Shown: positions 35,263 through 43,226 of the stretch, one piece after another
Layout: each line of letters begins with the position of its first letter
How positions within the stretch are numbered: position 1 is the stretch's first letter
Assembly (NCBI GenBank): GCA_038229295.1
Contig: JBBROO010000009.1
Location: 1 to 64,000 of the forward strand
Origin: JAJPGZ01 sp038229295
Lineage (GTDB): Bacteria > Verrucomicrobiota > Verrucomicrobiia > Chthoniobacterales > UBA10450
Length of the DNA stretch: 64,000 nt
Direction of reading: 5' to 3'
Made by a program: the position numbers and the translations under genes
Notes under the pieces: model-generated
Told to the model about the DNA's origin: nothing
Seen by the model: the letters and a program-made list of their open reading frames with translations, nothing else
Databases searched by the model: none

Positions 35263-35685
35263 TCAGTTCAATGCAGCCACGATCTTATCCTGCGCCCGCT
35301 CCATTTTGCGCGCATCGGCGGCGCTCTTGTCATCAAACCCATGTAGATGCAACAGGCCGTGCACCACGTAAAGCTGCAGCTCGCGGCGCAGTGAATTTTC
35401 GAATTCGCGCGCATTCCGCCGGGCCGTCTCCGCGCTGATAAAAATTTCGCCGTGATCAAATGTGATCACATCGGTCGGCCCGTCCTGATGAAGGAATTGT
35501 CGATGTAGCGCCGTCATGCGGCGACCCGAGATCACGAGCACAGCGACTTCTTCTAATTCGGCCAAATTTGAGGAATGCGGAGCGCGAATATCCAGGACCA
35601 ATCGCAGCGATTTCTCCGCCGATTTGCGCAACGCCGCCACATTCACCCGCACGTTGCGCTGCAGATTTCTGACACTCACTCGCAT
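35263..35685 (-). CDS. ybeY: Endoribonuclease YbeY, with one zinc ligand changed
   Basis: A 140-residue protein with the YbeY signature HGLLHLHGFDD near residue 111 and DVITFDHGEIFIS near 73. The usual metal motif is H-x3-H-x5-H. Here the first two His are present, but the third is Asp (GFDD instead of G-Y-D-H), as the bases near 35330 confirm. Asp can bind zinc, so activity may be kept. YbeY matures the 16S rRNA 3' end and takes part in ribosome quality control. Its start overlaps the end of panE by 10 bases. The start could lie a few codons later. Confidence 0.88.
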   Translation of the reverse strand: MRVSVRNLQRNVRVNVAALRKSAEKSLRLVLDIRAPHSSNLAELEEVAVLVISGRRMTALHRQFLHQDGPTDVITFDHGEIFISAETARRNAREFENSLRRELQLYVVHGLLHLHGFDDKSAADARKMERAQDKIVAALN

Positions 35686-36605
35686 CGCCGTCTAAGATCG
35701 ACATGCTTGAGCAGCGCATGCAAAAGCTCGAGCCGCGGCACATTCGCACCCGAGGCGAGCGCGCGCCGCAATGGCTCTCCCCAAATCGCTTCGATCTCCA
35801 ATGGTTTGCCCGCCTCGAAATCAAGCAACGTCGAAGGCTTGTATGCGCCCATCGTTTCCGTCCGCTTCATTTGCTCGGCCGCCGCCTCGCGCGCGAGCGC
35901 GAATCCGTTGCGATTCGCGGCGTCAATCACTTCCTCCATCAAAGTCTGCGCCGAGCGTCGCAAATTCTCATCGGCCAGAATCGCAGCGGTGTCGGCGCCG
36001 TCCGCCAAGATCGACAATCCGTTGAACGGAATGTTCCAAACCAGTTTGCGCCAGCGTTCCAGCGCTAGATTTTCAGCAACGTTGCATTCAATCCCGCAGC
36101 TTTTGAAATCGGCTGCGATCTCTCGCGTGCGCGGCATTGGTGGGCGATTGAATTCACCGATGGTGACGTGTCCGTAGTCGGCGCGTTCGATCGTGGTCCG
36201 GGAAACGCGGCTGAGGCAGATAAAACAAAGACCGCCGAGGATGCGCTCGGCGCCGAAATGTTCGGCCAGGAATTCCTCGTTTCCCAAACCATTCTGCAAA
36301 GTCAGCAGCAGAGTTTTTTCCTGGAGCAACGGCGGTACAAGATCGACAAGGTGCGCGTTCGACGTCGCTTTGACGGCAACGATGACAAGATCGCACGCAC
36401 CGATTTCGCTCGTCGAATTGTAACAGTTAGGCTCGGTGACATGAATGTCCTCAGCTGGTCCGTGGATGCGCAGACCGTCTCGGCGAATTTCCGTGAGATC
36501 GCCGCGCATCAAAAAATGCACGTCGCGTCCGGCCGCGGCCAGTTTGCCGCCATAATAACAACCGATTGCCCCAGAACCGACGACGCCAATGCGAAAACTT
36601 TTCAC
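35676..36605 (-). CDS. panE: 2-dehydropantoate 2-reductase
   Basis: A 309-residue enzyme starting at GTG with VKSFRIGVVGSGAIGCYYGG, the NADPH-binding Rossmann loop. The catalytic Lys is in RWRKLVWNIPFNGLS near residue 180, and the C-terminal helical domain contains STLLDFEAGKPLEIEAIWGE near 262, the substrate-binding region. It reduces ketopantoate to pantoate in the coenzyme A pathway, as coaE does later in the same pathway. The GTG overlaps the TGA of ndh (GTGA). The frame is open to 37118, but that part is ndh antiparallel-frame sequence. Confidence 0.93.
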   Translation of the reverse strand: MKSFRIGVVGSGAIGCYYGGKLAAAGRDVHFLMRGDLTEIRRDGLRIHGPAEDIHVTEPNCYNSTSEIGACDLVIVAVKATSNAHLVDLVPPLLQEKTLLLTLQNGLGNEEFLAEHFGAERILGGLCFICLSRVSRTTIERADYGHVTIGEFNRPPMPRTREIAADFKSCGIECNVAENLALERWRKLVWNIPFNGLSILADGADTAAILADENLRRSAQTLMEEVIDAANRNGFALAREAAAEQMKRTETMGAYKPSTLLDFEAGKPLEIEAIWGEPLRRALASGANVPRLELLHALLKHVDLRRRCE

Positions 36606-37894
36606 GCCGGCGGCCGCGTCTCCGATTGAAAGTTCCGCGTGATCAGCCGCGCGCCCTTGTTGAAAGTGAAATAGGCCCACGCCCATTGCAGCAGAACGGC
36701 GACGCGATTCCGAAATCCGACGAGAAAAACAACGTGAATGAACAACCAGGCCAGCCACGCCGGAAATCCACTGAAGTGAATGAAATTGAGATCGGCCACC
36801 GCTTTGTTGCGGCCGATCGTTGCCATACTTCCTTTGTCCCAATACCAAAATCGCTGCGGCTTGCGATTGTCGATCATCGCCAAGATATTTTTCGCGGCGT
36901 GGCGGCCTTGCTGCATTGCCACTGGTGAAACACCGGGAAGCGGCTGCCCAGTTTGATGTGGAAAATTTGCCAGGTCGCCGATGACCTGAACCTCGGGATA
37001 TCCGGGAATGGTTAGGTCGTTGTTGACCATCACGCGACCAACGCGATCGACTGGAACACCGAGCGCTTGGCCGACAAACGACGCGGTGTTGCCGGCCGCC
37101 CAGATTTTCACGCGGCATGGAATAAATTCATCGCCGACCTGTAGTCCGGCCTCGGTCAAGTCGGTCGCATGCACGCCGGCGTGCACTTCCACGCCAAGAT
37201 CGACAAGTTGTTTCATGGCGCTAATGCGGAGATCGTCCGGAAAGGACGCGAGCACCCGCGGCTCGCCTTCCACCAATACGATGCGCGTCTGCGAAGGATC
37301 GATGTGGCGAAAATCCTTCGCCAACGTGTAACGCGCGATCTCCGAAATCGCTCCCGCCATTTCCACGCCGGTCGGTCCCCCACCGATGATGACAAACGTC
37401 ATCGCCGCTTTGCGCGCAGTTTCATCGGTAATTTTTTCCGCGTACTCATACGCCATCAAAATGCGCCGACGAATTTCCACCGCATCTTCCAAACTCTTCA
37501 GACCCGGCGCGATTCGTTCCCATTCCGGATGTCCAAAATAAGAGTGCCTCGCGCCCGTGGCGACGATGAGAAAATCATAGTCGATCTCGCCATCGACCAT
37601 CTTCACCTTCTTCGCGTTCACGTCGATGGATTGCACTTCGGCGAGAATGACCTCCACGTTTTTGCATTTGCTCAACACGCCGCGAATGGGCGCTGCGATG
37701 TCCGCCGGTGACAGCGCCGCCGTCGCCACCTGGTAAAGCAGCGGCTGGAAAAGATGATAGTTCGTTCGGTCGATGACCGTCATCCGGACCGCATCCTCAC
37801 AGGCCAGCTTCTTCGCTGCTTCCAAGCCACCGAAGCCGGCGCCGATAATGACAACCTTCGATATTTTTGGCGCGACCTCTTCCATCGCCGACAA
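36602..37894 (-). CDS. ndh: Type II NADH dehydrogenase
   Basis: A 430-residue flavoprotein. The FAD loop VVIIGAGFGGLEAAKKL is near residue 14 and the NADH loop FVIIGGGPTGVEMAGAISE near 170. The quinone/FAD site PGVSPVAMQQGRHAAKNI is near 315. A C-terminal hydrophobic stretch (FPAWLAWLFIHVVFLVG) anchors it to the membrane. It passes electrons from NADH to quinone without pumping protons. It is the first gene of a run with panE and ybeY. A start three codons later (MEEVAPK) is possible. Confidence 0.93.
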   Translation of the reverse strand: MSAMEEVAPKISKVVIIGAGFGGLEAAKKLACEDAVRMTVIDRTNYHLFQPLLYQVATAALSPADIAAPIRGVLSKCKNVEVILAEVQSIDVNAKKVKMVDGEIDYDFLIVATGARHSYFGHPEWERIAPGLKSLEDAVEIRRRILMAYEYAEKITDETARKAAMTFVIIGGGPTGVEMAGAISEIARYTLAKDFRHIDPSQTRIVLVEGEPRVLASFPDDLRISAMKQLVDLGVEVHAGVHATDLTEAGLQVGDEFIPCRVKIWAAGNTASFVGQALGVPVDRVGRVMVNNDLTIPGYPEVQVIGDLANFPHQTGQPLPGVSPVAMQQGRHAAKNILAMIDNRKPQRFWYWDKGSMATIGRNKAVADLNFIHFSGFPAWLAWLFIHVVFLVGFRNRVAVLLQWAWAYFTFNKGARLITRNFQSETRPPA

Positions 37895-37963
37895 TGTCCC
37901 GTGAAAAGATCGACAAGCAAAAGCGTTTGTCAGTCGGGAAAGTGACGTTATCTTTCGCGCCTT

Positions 37964-38173
37964 ATGCCGAAGTCCATTGCGCGGAGTAAAACCAAAAAGG
38001 CGGTGGCGAAGCGATTTAAGATCACCGGCACGGGCAAGGTCTTACGCTCGCAAGCGTCGAAACGTCATTTGATGTCGTCGAAAAACGCCAAGCGCAAACG
38101 CCAGGCAAGTAAAGCCGCACTCGTGCATCACACCGACGTCGCACGTATCAAAGCCAACCTACCCTACGGTTAG
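37964..38173 (+). CDS. rpmI: 50S ribosomal protein L35
   Basis: A 69-residue basic protein, beginning MPKSIARSKTKKAVAKRFK and with the L35 core GTGKVLRSQASKRHLMSSKN followed by AKRKRQASKA. Unlike the usual infC-rpmI-rplT order, rpmI is alone here between ndh (divergent) and a lipoprotein gene (convergent). A GC-rich hairpin follows the stop. A dispersed-motif copy lies upstream near 37905. Confidence 0.95.
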   Translation: MPKSIARSKTKKAVAKRFKITGTGKVLRSQASKRHLMSSKNAKRKRQASKAALVHHTDVARIKANLPYG

Positions 38174-38186
38174 GCGTCGATGCTTG

Positions 38187-38217
38187 CCGCGCCGTAGCCT
38201 CGGCGAAGGCGGCGCGG
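38187..38217. terminator. GC-rich hairpin between convergent genes
   Basis: CCGCGCCG at 38187-38194 pairs with CGGCGCGG at 38210-38217 around the loop segment TAGCCTCGGCGAAGG. It sits between the rpmI stop and the stop of the convergent lipoprotein gene. There is no clear T run, so it may act as a bidirectional barrier or simply be an intergenic palindrome; similar CGCCGTAG words occur near 23375 and 16325. Confidence 0.5.
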
Positions 38218-38218
38218 C

Positions 38219-38425
38219 CTAACGAAACTGCGGTGGCGGCACCGCGGATTCTTCCGGCACTTCCGTTTTGATCGTCGTCGTGGTGGTGGTCGTGGTCGAC
38301 GTTCGGCGCTTCATCATTTCCGGCGAGTCCGGCGCCGGCGACGGACTGTAAAGATCGCGCCGATTCTCCAGCGTGGTGCACGAACATTGCAACGCGATGA
38401 CCAGGAACAGGGCGAACCATTTCAC
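38219..38425 (-). CDS. Small putative lipoprotein, 68 aa
   Basis: From a GTG at 38425 the product begins VKWFALFLVIALQCSCTTLE, a lipoprotein-like signal with Cys near residue 16. It then has a polar segment and a run of eight Thr (near residue 45) before a Pro-rich end. An ATG at 38461 is in frame but puts a charged stretch before the signal. Function is unknown. The composition is low complexity, and the gene is convergent with rpmI. Confidence 0.55.
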   Translation of the reverse strand: MKWFALFLVIALQCSCTTLENRRDLYSPSPAPDSPEMMKRRTSTTTTTTTTIKTEVPEESAVPPPQFR

Positions 38426-38514
38426 GGATTCGATGCAAGCAAATGCCCGCAGCCGTGTCAACGCGCGGTGACAAACTCCCGCATTGCACGATGTCGATCT
38501 TGCGCGAACGTTTT

Positions 38515-38614
38515 GTCTCCGTCAGGGGCTATGGATCGAGGACTTACGAACCCCGCCAGGGCAGGAATGCAGCAACGGTAGTCTGATTCTCCTTGCCGTA
38601 GTTCTCTGGCGGAC
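38515..38614 (+). ncRNA. ffs: Signal recognition particle RNA, small bacterial type
   Basis: About 100 nt. The Ffh-binding apical domain is visible: CCAGGGCAGGAATGCAGCAA with the asymmetric and symmetric loops (C-A-G-G ... G-C-A-G-C-A) typical of 4.5S RNA. The 5' strand GTCTCCGTCAGGGGCTATGG pairs with the 3' strand GTAGTTCTCTGGCGGAC to close a long helix. A run of nine T follows directly. The RNA scaffolds Ffh for cotranslational membrane targeting. A dispersed-motif copy lies 20 bases upstream. Confidence 0.88.
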
Positions 38615-38623
38615 TTTTTTTTT
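38615..38623 (+). terminator. T-run terminator of the SRP RNA
   Basis: Nine consecutive T follow directly after the closing helix of the SRP RNA, so the RNA's own end helix plus this run would act as an intrinsic terminator. Confidence 0.7.
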
Positions 38624-38638
38624 GGAATCGAGGCGGCG

Positions 38639-38929
38639 GTGAAACTTCTCAAGATCAAAACGGTTCGCTTCGCCCAGATCGCAGAGAGCGCGGGCAAACC
38701 AGAGGCTTACACCCTCTGGCAGAAGCCGGCGCAAGATCGACATCTGCAAAGGCAGATCAAAAACAATCGCGTCATGACGATTCAACAAAGCGAGACGGGA
38801 ACCGAATTCGGATTGGTCGGCTTCAAGGCGGACAAGAACAGCCGCTATCTTGTCTTCCCGAAATCGTTGAAGCGATTTGAAAACACACGCATCGTTGGAA
38901 TCAATTGGGACCTGGTGAAAACAAAATGA
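38639..38929 (+). CDS. Hypothetical protein upstream of moeB, 96 aa
   Basis: From a GTG, the product begins VKLLKIKTVRFAQIAESAGK. It has an alternating strand pattern in the C-terminal half (GTEFGLVGFKADKNSRYLVF) and no signal peptide or membrane segment. The family is not recognised. Its TGA overlaps the ATG of moeB (ATGA), so the two are translationally coupled and may share a sulfur-transfer role. A dispersed motif lies inside at 38733. Confidence 0.7.
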   Translation: MKLLKIKTVRFAQIAESAGKPEAYTLWQKPAQDRHLQRQIKNNRVMTIQQSETGTEFGLVGFKADKNSRYLVFPKSLKRFENTRIVGINWDLVKTK

Positions 38930-40050
38930 CGGACGACGAACGCATTCGATATTCGCGCCATCTCATTATGCCGGAAGTGGGCATGGATGGTCAGAAGCGT
39001 CTGAACGCCGCGCGCGTCCTTTGCATCGGCGCGGGCGGCCTTGGTTCGCCGGCGGCGTTGTATCTGGCGGCGGCGGGAGTGGGCACGCTCGGCCTCGTCG
39101 ACATGGACGATGTCGATCTTACAAATTTGCAGCGGCAAGTTTTGCACGGCACGAAGGATGTCGGGCGCAAGAAGGTGGAATCGGCCCGCGACCGATTGCA
39201 CGACATCAATCCGAAGATCGACATCGAAACGCACGACGCTCGCTTCAGCAGCGACAACGCCAGCGATCTTGTTAGGCGTTACGACATCGTGGTCGATGGC
39301 TGCGATAATTTTCCGACGCGTTATTTATCGAACGACGTTTGCGTCTGGGCGAAAAAGCCAAACATCTACGGATCCGTTTTTCGTTTCGAAGGGCAATCGA
39401 CCGTCTTCGCGCCGCATCTCGGCGGACCCTGTTATCGCTGTTTGTTCCCGGAACCGCCGGAGCCCGGGACTGTTCCAAATTGTGCGGAAGCGGGCGTGCT
39501 CGGAATTTTGCCCGGCGTCATCGGACTCATCCAGGCCACGGAAGCGATCAAATTAATTCTGGGACACGGCGAATCGCTCGTCGGCCGACTGCTGTACTTC
39601 GATGCGTCGAAGATGAAATTTCGCGAGTTCAATGTGCGGCGCGATCCGCATTGCCCGGTGTGCGGCGAATCACCGAGTATCACCGAGCCGATCGATTACG
39701 CAGATTTTTGCGGCGTGAAAGCCAACCCGAGCATTCGCGCGATTTCAGTGCAGGAATTGAAATCGAAGCTCGAGACTAACGGCGCGGTGGTGGTTGTCGA
39801 TGTACGGGAGCCGTTTGAATACGAGATCGCGCATATCGAACCTTCAAAATTAGTTCCGTTAGGCGAACTGCCGGAGCGCTTGGGAGAACTCGACCGGTCG
39901 AAAGAGATTGTGGCGCTTTGTCATACGGGTGTGCGTAGCGCGCTCGCTGTCGATCTTTTGCAAGAGGCGGGATTCGCTAACGCATTCAACCTCACGGGCG
40001 GAATCGAAGCCTGGGCGACGGAGATCGATCCGGCGATGCCTCGATATTGA
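38926..40050 (+). CDS. moeB: Molybdopterin-synthase adenylyltransferase with rhodanese domain
   Basis: A 374-residue E1-like enzyme. The adenylation loop is GAGGLGSPAALYLAAAGVG near residue 32, followed by VDLTNLQRQVLHGTKDVG. Zinc-binding Cys pairs are in CYRCLFPEPP and CPVCGESP. The C-terminal 100 residues are a rhodanese domain with active-site loop CHTGVRS. Such MoeB-rhodanese (MoeZ-like) proteins activate and sulfurate MoaD- or ThiS-type carriers. The start MTDDERIRYSRHLIMPEVG is preferred over 38905. Two motif copies lie within. Confidence 0.92.
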   Translation: MTDDERIRYSRHLIMPEVGMDGQKRLNAARVLCIGAGGLGSPAALYLAAAGVGTLGLVDMDDVDLTNLQRQVLHGTKDVGRKKVESARDRLHDINPKIDIETHDARFSSDNASDLVRRYDIVVDGCDNFPTRYLSNDVCVWAKKPNIYGSVFRFEGQSTVFAPHLGGPCYRCLFPEPPEPGTVPNCAEAGVLGILPGVIGLIQATEAIKLILGHGESLVGRLLYFDASKMKFREFNVRRDPHCPVCGESPSITEPIDYADFCGVKANPSIRAISVQELKSKLETNGAVVVVDVREPFEYEIAHIEPSKLVPLGELPERLGELDRSKEIVALCHTGVRSALAVDLLQEAGFANAFNLTGGIEAWATEIDPAMPRY

Positions 40051-40602
40051 CTAGCGGAGCGCCGCCGCGAGTTCTTCAGCGCTCGGCACGTCACTCCATT
40101 CGCGCACCACTTCGCCGTTTCGGCCGAGAACGATCACTTGGAATCGGATCGGGCTGGAAAGTCCGAACTGCAAACCGACGGCATCATCAAAATCGGCTAC
40201 GGCAAACACATCGCTGCGGGCATCGCGGGCGATATGCTTGGCGCGGTAACGTTGACCGAGGCGTTCTGCTTCGCGGTCGAGACGACGGCGCACAAGTGCA
40301 TTAACGATGGCACGCGCGGGCGCGTTATGTTTTTTTTCGAAACGCAAGATGGTGATCATTCGGTATTCGGGATTAGCCAGGCAAAAATCGGGAACGCGTT
40401 CACCCACTTTGCGCGCGCGTTCGACATCGGCGGACGAGGTCAGAACCAGGATGGTGACGCGACCGTCGGCGGTGGCGAGGGTGTGTTGATCGACATCGAC
40501 CATGTTGAATGCGTAGATGTGACCGACGGTCGGGTTGGCGACGGCCGCGGAAACAAAAGAAAGTGCGGCGAAGAAAAAGAATTGAAGTGTTCGCCTGCTC
40601 AC
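40051..40602 (-). CDS. Exported thioredoxin-fold protein without CxxC
   Basis: From a GTG at 40602 the product begins VSRRTLQFFFFAALSFVSAA, a signal peptide. The mature domain has the strand order of a thioredoxin/redoxin fold (GRVTILVLTSS, YRMITILRFE, VFAVADFDDAVGLQFGLS, RFQVIVLGRNGEVVREWSDV), but the CxxC site is absent. It is probably a periplasmic non-redox member. The longer frame to 40704 overlaps the divergent LysM gene. The two starts are 19 bases apart. Confidence 0.7.
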   Translation of the reverse strand: MSRRTLQFFFFAALSFVSAAVANPTVGHIYAFNMVDVDQHTLATADGRVTILVLTSSADVERARKVGERVPDFCLANPEYRMITILRFEKKHNAPARAIVNALVRRRLDREAERLGQRYRAKHIARDARSDVFAVADFDDAVGLQFGLSSPIRFQVIVLGRNGEVVREWSDVPSAEELAAALR

Positions 40603-40621
40603 GAGTAAGCACGTTGCGGCA

Positions 40622-41281
40622 ATGAGCGCATCTGACAAGCTCGCGGTTTTGTTATTGTCGATCTTAGCGTTAAGCGGGTGCGACCGAATGATGACGCCGC
40701 GCAATGCGCAGATTTTGAAAGACGCGGACGCGAAGGCGGCGCAGGGGAATTATGTCCGCGCGATCAATCTTTACGAAGCGGCGCTCGATGACACGCCCCG
40801 TTGCGCCGACATTCACTACAAACTGGCGCTGCTTTACGAGGACAAGTTAAACGATCCACTCAATGCGCTGCACCATTTCAAACGTTACCTGACGCTGAGC
40901 CCGAGCGGATCACGCGCGAGCGAAGTGAAGAATTTTATGAAGCGTGATGAGGTGACGCTGCTGACGAGTTTGTCGGGCGACTCAGTCGTTAGCCGGACAG
41001 ACGCGGCGCGCTTACGAAACGAGAACTTGAATTTGCGCAAGGAAATCGAAGAGCGCTCGGCAAGACCGAAAATGCAGATCGAGAAAGCACAACCGCGTGA
41101 TGCGGCGGCGCAATCTTCCGGGCCACATAATTATGTGGTGCAGTCGGGCGACACGCTGTTTTCAATCGCGCGAAAGTTCTACAAGTCGGCCGCGCGCTGG
41201 AAGGAGATTCGTGACGCGAACAAAGACAAGATCGACAAGCCGGGAAAACTAAAACCCGGAGAGACGCTCGTGATTCCCTAA
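40622..41281 (+). CDS. Lipoprotein with TPR and LysM domains
   Basis: A 219-residue protein. The lipobox is LALSGC near residue 20. Two TPR-like helices pairs follow (AAQGNYVRAINLYEAAL, then HYKLALLYEDKLNDPLNALH), then a short coiled coil (RLRNENLNLRKEIEERS) and a C-terminal LysM domain (YVVQSGDTLFSIARKFYKSA, ending LKPGETLVIP). It would bind peptidoglycan from the outer or inner membrane. It is divergent from the redoxin-like gene. Confidence 0.87.
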   Translation: MSASDKLAVLLLSILALSGCDRMMTPRNAQILKDADAKAAQGNYVRAINLYEAALDDTPRCADIHYKLALLYEDKLNDPLNALHHFKRYLTLSPSGSRASEVKNFMKRDEVTLLTSLSGDSVVSRTDAARLRNENLNLRKEIEERSARPKMQIEKAQPRDAAAQSSGPHNYVVQSGDTLFSIARKFYKSAARWKEIRDANKDKIDKPGKLKPGETLVIP

Positions 41282-41290
41282 CGAACGGGA

Positions 41291-42067
41291 TCAGAACGAT
41301 CCGCCCGGCGCAATCGGTGGACGCATGATACGCAGCGGCGGTGCGGGCGGCCCTGCGTTCTTTTGGTCGGCATCGTCGTGACCGGTGAGGTCGGTAAAAG
41401 TTTCGAGGTTCTTGCCCTCTTGCCCTTCCATCACAACGAGGATCGGTTCCCAAGCCCAATCGGGCAGTTTCGAGAACAGCGTGATGAGCTTCGCCGTCTT
41501 GACGACTTTACTGACATCGACGGTATGAACTTCGGGACACTGAGTCGGATGACGCGGCCAGATCATCATCTGTCCGCTTTCGATCTCGCAGGGGTTTCCG
41601 ACAAACTCTTTGAAAGTGAGCGTGGCATGACCTTCGAGCACGACCATCTTGTTGGCTGTCGATCTTTCAAACAAGGCGGTGAAGCCGGTCACGGCGGCGG
41701 TGGCCGCAGCGGTATTGACGCGCACGGTGCCGGCGGATTTCGGCACGGCCAGTAACATGGCGCCACTGGCAAGATCGAACTCTTTCCCGCCGTCACCGAA
41801 ACTGAAAACGGTGTTGGCGCCGATGCGTGTGAGACTTTGATCGCTAAACGTGAGCTCAGCGCGCGAATCGCCGCCGGTTCGGACAGCGTTTCCTTCGACC
41901 ACGCGATCGTTCACGGCCGCGGGGCGCGGCGCGGAGTTAGAAGCAAGGACGCGCACATCGCTGATGACCTGGGTGACACGGGCGTCTTTCTTTTGGGACG
42001 CACCAAGGAATTTTCCCGCGCCAATCGCGAACACAATTATCAAAAGATAGCCGAGGAGATTTTTCAT
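41291..42067 (-). CDS. FecR-domain protein, 258 aa
   Basis: An N-terminal hydrophobic segment (LLGYLLIIVFAIGAGKFLGA) is followed by a FecR domain: VVEGNAVRTGGDSRAELTFS, then LTRIGANTVFSFGDGGKEFD and VRVNTAAATAAVTGFTALFE. It shares this domain with two more proteins in the cluster. The C-terminal 90 residues are unique and end in a Pro-rich stretch. FecR domains here are not linked to a sigma factor gene, so a structural or sensory envelope role is more likely than iron signalling. Confidence 0.8.
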   Translation of the reverse strand: MKNLLGYLLIIVFAIGAGKFLGASQKKDARVTQVISDVRVLASNSAPRPAAVNDRVVEGNAVRTGGDSRAELTFSDQSLTRIGANTVFSFGDGGKEFDLASGAMLLAVPKSAGTVRVNTAAATAAVTGFTALFERSTANKMVVLEGHATLTFKEFVGNPCEIESGQMMIWPRHPTQCPEVHTVDVSKVVKTAKLITLFSKLPDWAWEPILVVMEGQEGKNLETFTDLTGHDDADQKNAGPPAPPLRIMRPPIAPGGSF

Positions 42068-42182
42068 TGTGATGAATCGTTTAGGAACGCGTTAAACATT
42101 ATGGATGCCGCGACCGGCGAAGCGCAAACCCTTTATGTCGATCTTGCAGCGAGTGCGGTCCTCCGGCGCGAAGCAATCTGCA

Positions 42183-43139
42183 TCAAAACTTTACCGAAAG
42201 TGATAACGCGCCGCCCGCGTTGCTAACCTTGTAATCAAAAACGCTGTGGTTTGATTGGTTGGCAGCGAAGGAACTGATCGCGCTGGCCGTAAAAAATTTG
42301 GTGACGCGATAGCTGGCGGTCAAAGCCACTACTTCGCTCATGTCGACGCGCGAATCCTGATGGTAATAATCGCGCAAGACCAATCGACCGATGGCGTTGA
42401 TGCTGAAGGCACGCGTCAAATTGGCGGAGTAAGCAAGATATGCTTCGTAATCGTTACGACGCGGCGCTTCGGGCTCCGAAGTGAGACTGATGTTGGCCGT
42501 CGTTCCGAAAGAAAGCTGCTGCGCGCGGCCAAAACGGAATGGAAGCTCGGCATTGAAAATGAGCGCGTGGTTGGAAAAGAAATCGTCGAAGGAATCGCGC
42601 ATGGTCAGGCGATTGTAATTATATTCCGCGCGCAAAATGAGGTTCTCGAGCTGCGGCATCATGTAGGTGAGGCCAAGATCGACATCGAACGCGCCGAAAT
42701 TAAAGTCGTCGTACTTGTCGTAGTAGAAAAGCTGCTCGCGTACATCCGCCAGCCCATACAGCGTGGGCGTAAGGCGCGGCTCATAGTAAATGCCCGCGGC
42801 CGGCGCGACGACGAAATCGCTCCTTTCGTCGGTGCGGGTCAGAGCGACATTCGAGGTCCAGAAAAACGGCGCGCTGACTGAGGCGGTGAAAGGCTGGTAA
42901 CGTTCGGAACGCTTAAGAATTTCCTGTTCGCCCAAGTCGCTGTCGTTAGGGCTGGAAACGGCGTGCCCGTCTTCGATGCCACTCGGCGAAACGTTTCCGC
43001 CAAATGGGGATTGGGTGCGCGAGAGTTCGGCACGATCAACGTCCTGGTTGGCTTGCGCCGCCAGCTTACCGCCGGGAAAAAAACAAACTGCGAGTCCGAT
43101 CAACGCCGGACAAAGTACAAATGAAAGTCGGTATCTCAT
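42183..43139 (-). CDS. Putative outer-membrane beta-barrel protein
   Basis: A 318-residue protein with a signal peptide (RLSFVLCPALIGLAVCFFPG). The mature part alternates amphipathic strands with aromatic belts (YEPRLTPTLYGLADVREQLF, ILRAEYNYNRLTM, AYLAYSANLTRAFSINAIG, YRVTKFFTASAISSFAAN) and ends in the strand AGGALSLSVKF with a C-terminal Phe, as in Omp proteins. It lies between FecR-domain genes in the same direction and may be their barrel partner. The start at 43139 is set by the signal peptide. Confidence 0.75.
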   Translation of the reverse strand: MRYRLSFVLCPALIGLAVCFFPGGKLAAQANQDVDRAELSRTQSPFGGNVSPSGIEDGHAVSSPNDSDLGEQEILKRSERYQPFTASVSAPFFWTSNVALTRTDERSDFVVAPAAGIYYEPRLTPTLYGLADVREQLFYYDKYDDFNFGAFDVDLGLTYMMPQLENLILRAEYNYNRLTMRDSFDDFFSNHALIFNAELPFRFGRAQQLSFGTTANISLTSEPEAPRRNDYEAYLAYSANLTRAFSINAIGRLVLRDYYHQDSRVDMSEVVALTASYRVTKFFTASAISSFAANQSNHSVFDYKVSNAGGALSLSVKF

Positions 43140-43226
43140 ACGGAAGCCTCCTCTTCTGAGGCCCGAAATTTGACGCGTCAAGAAGTTAATCGAATTCATA
43201 AAGTGCACCGATTCCGGCGAGGGTTT

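Noticed and set aside
36606..37118. Extension of panE to 480 residues
   Set aside because: The extra part is another frame of ndh; the Rossmann loop of PanE starts directly after the GTG at 36605, which overlaps the ndh stop.
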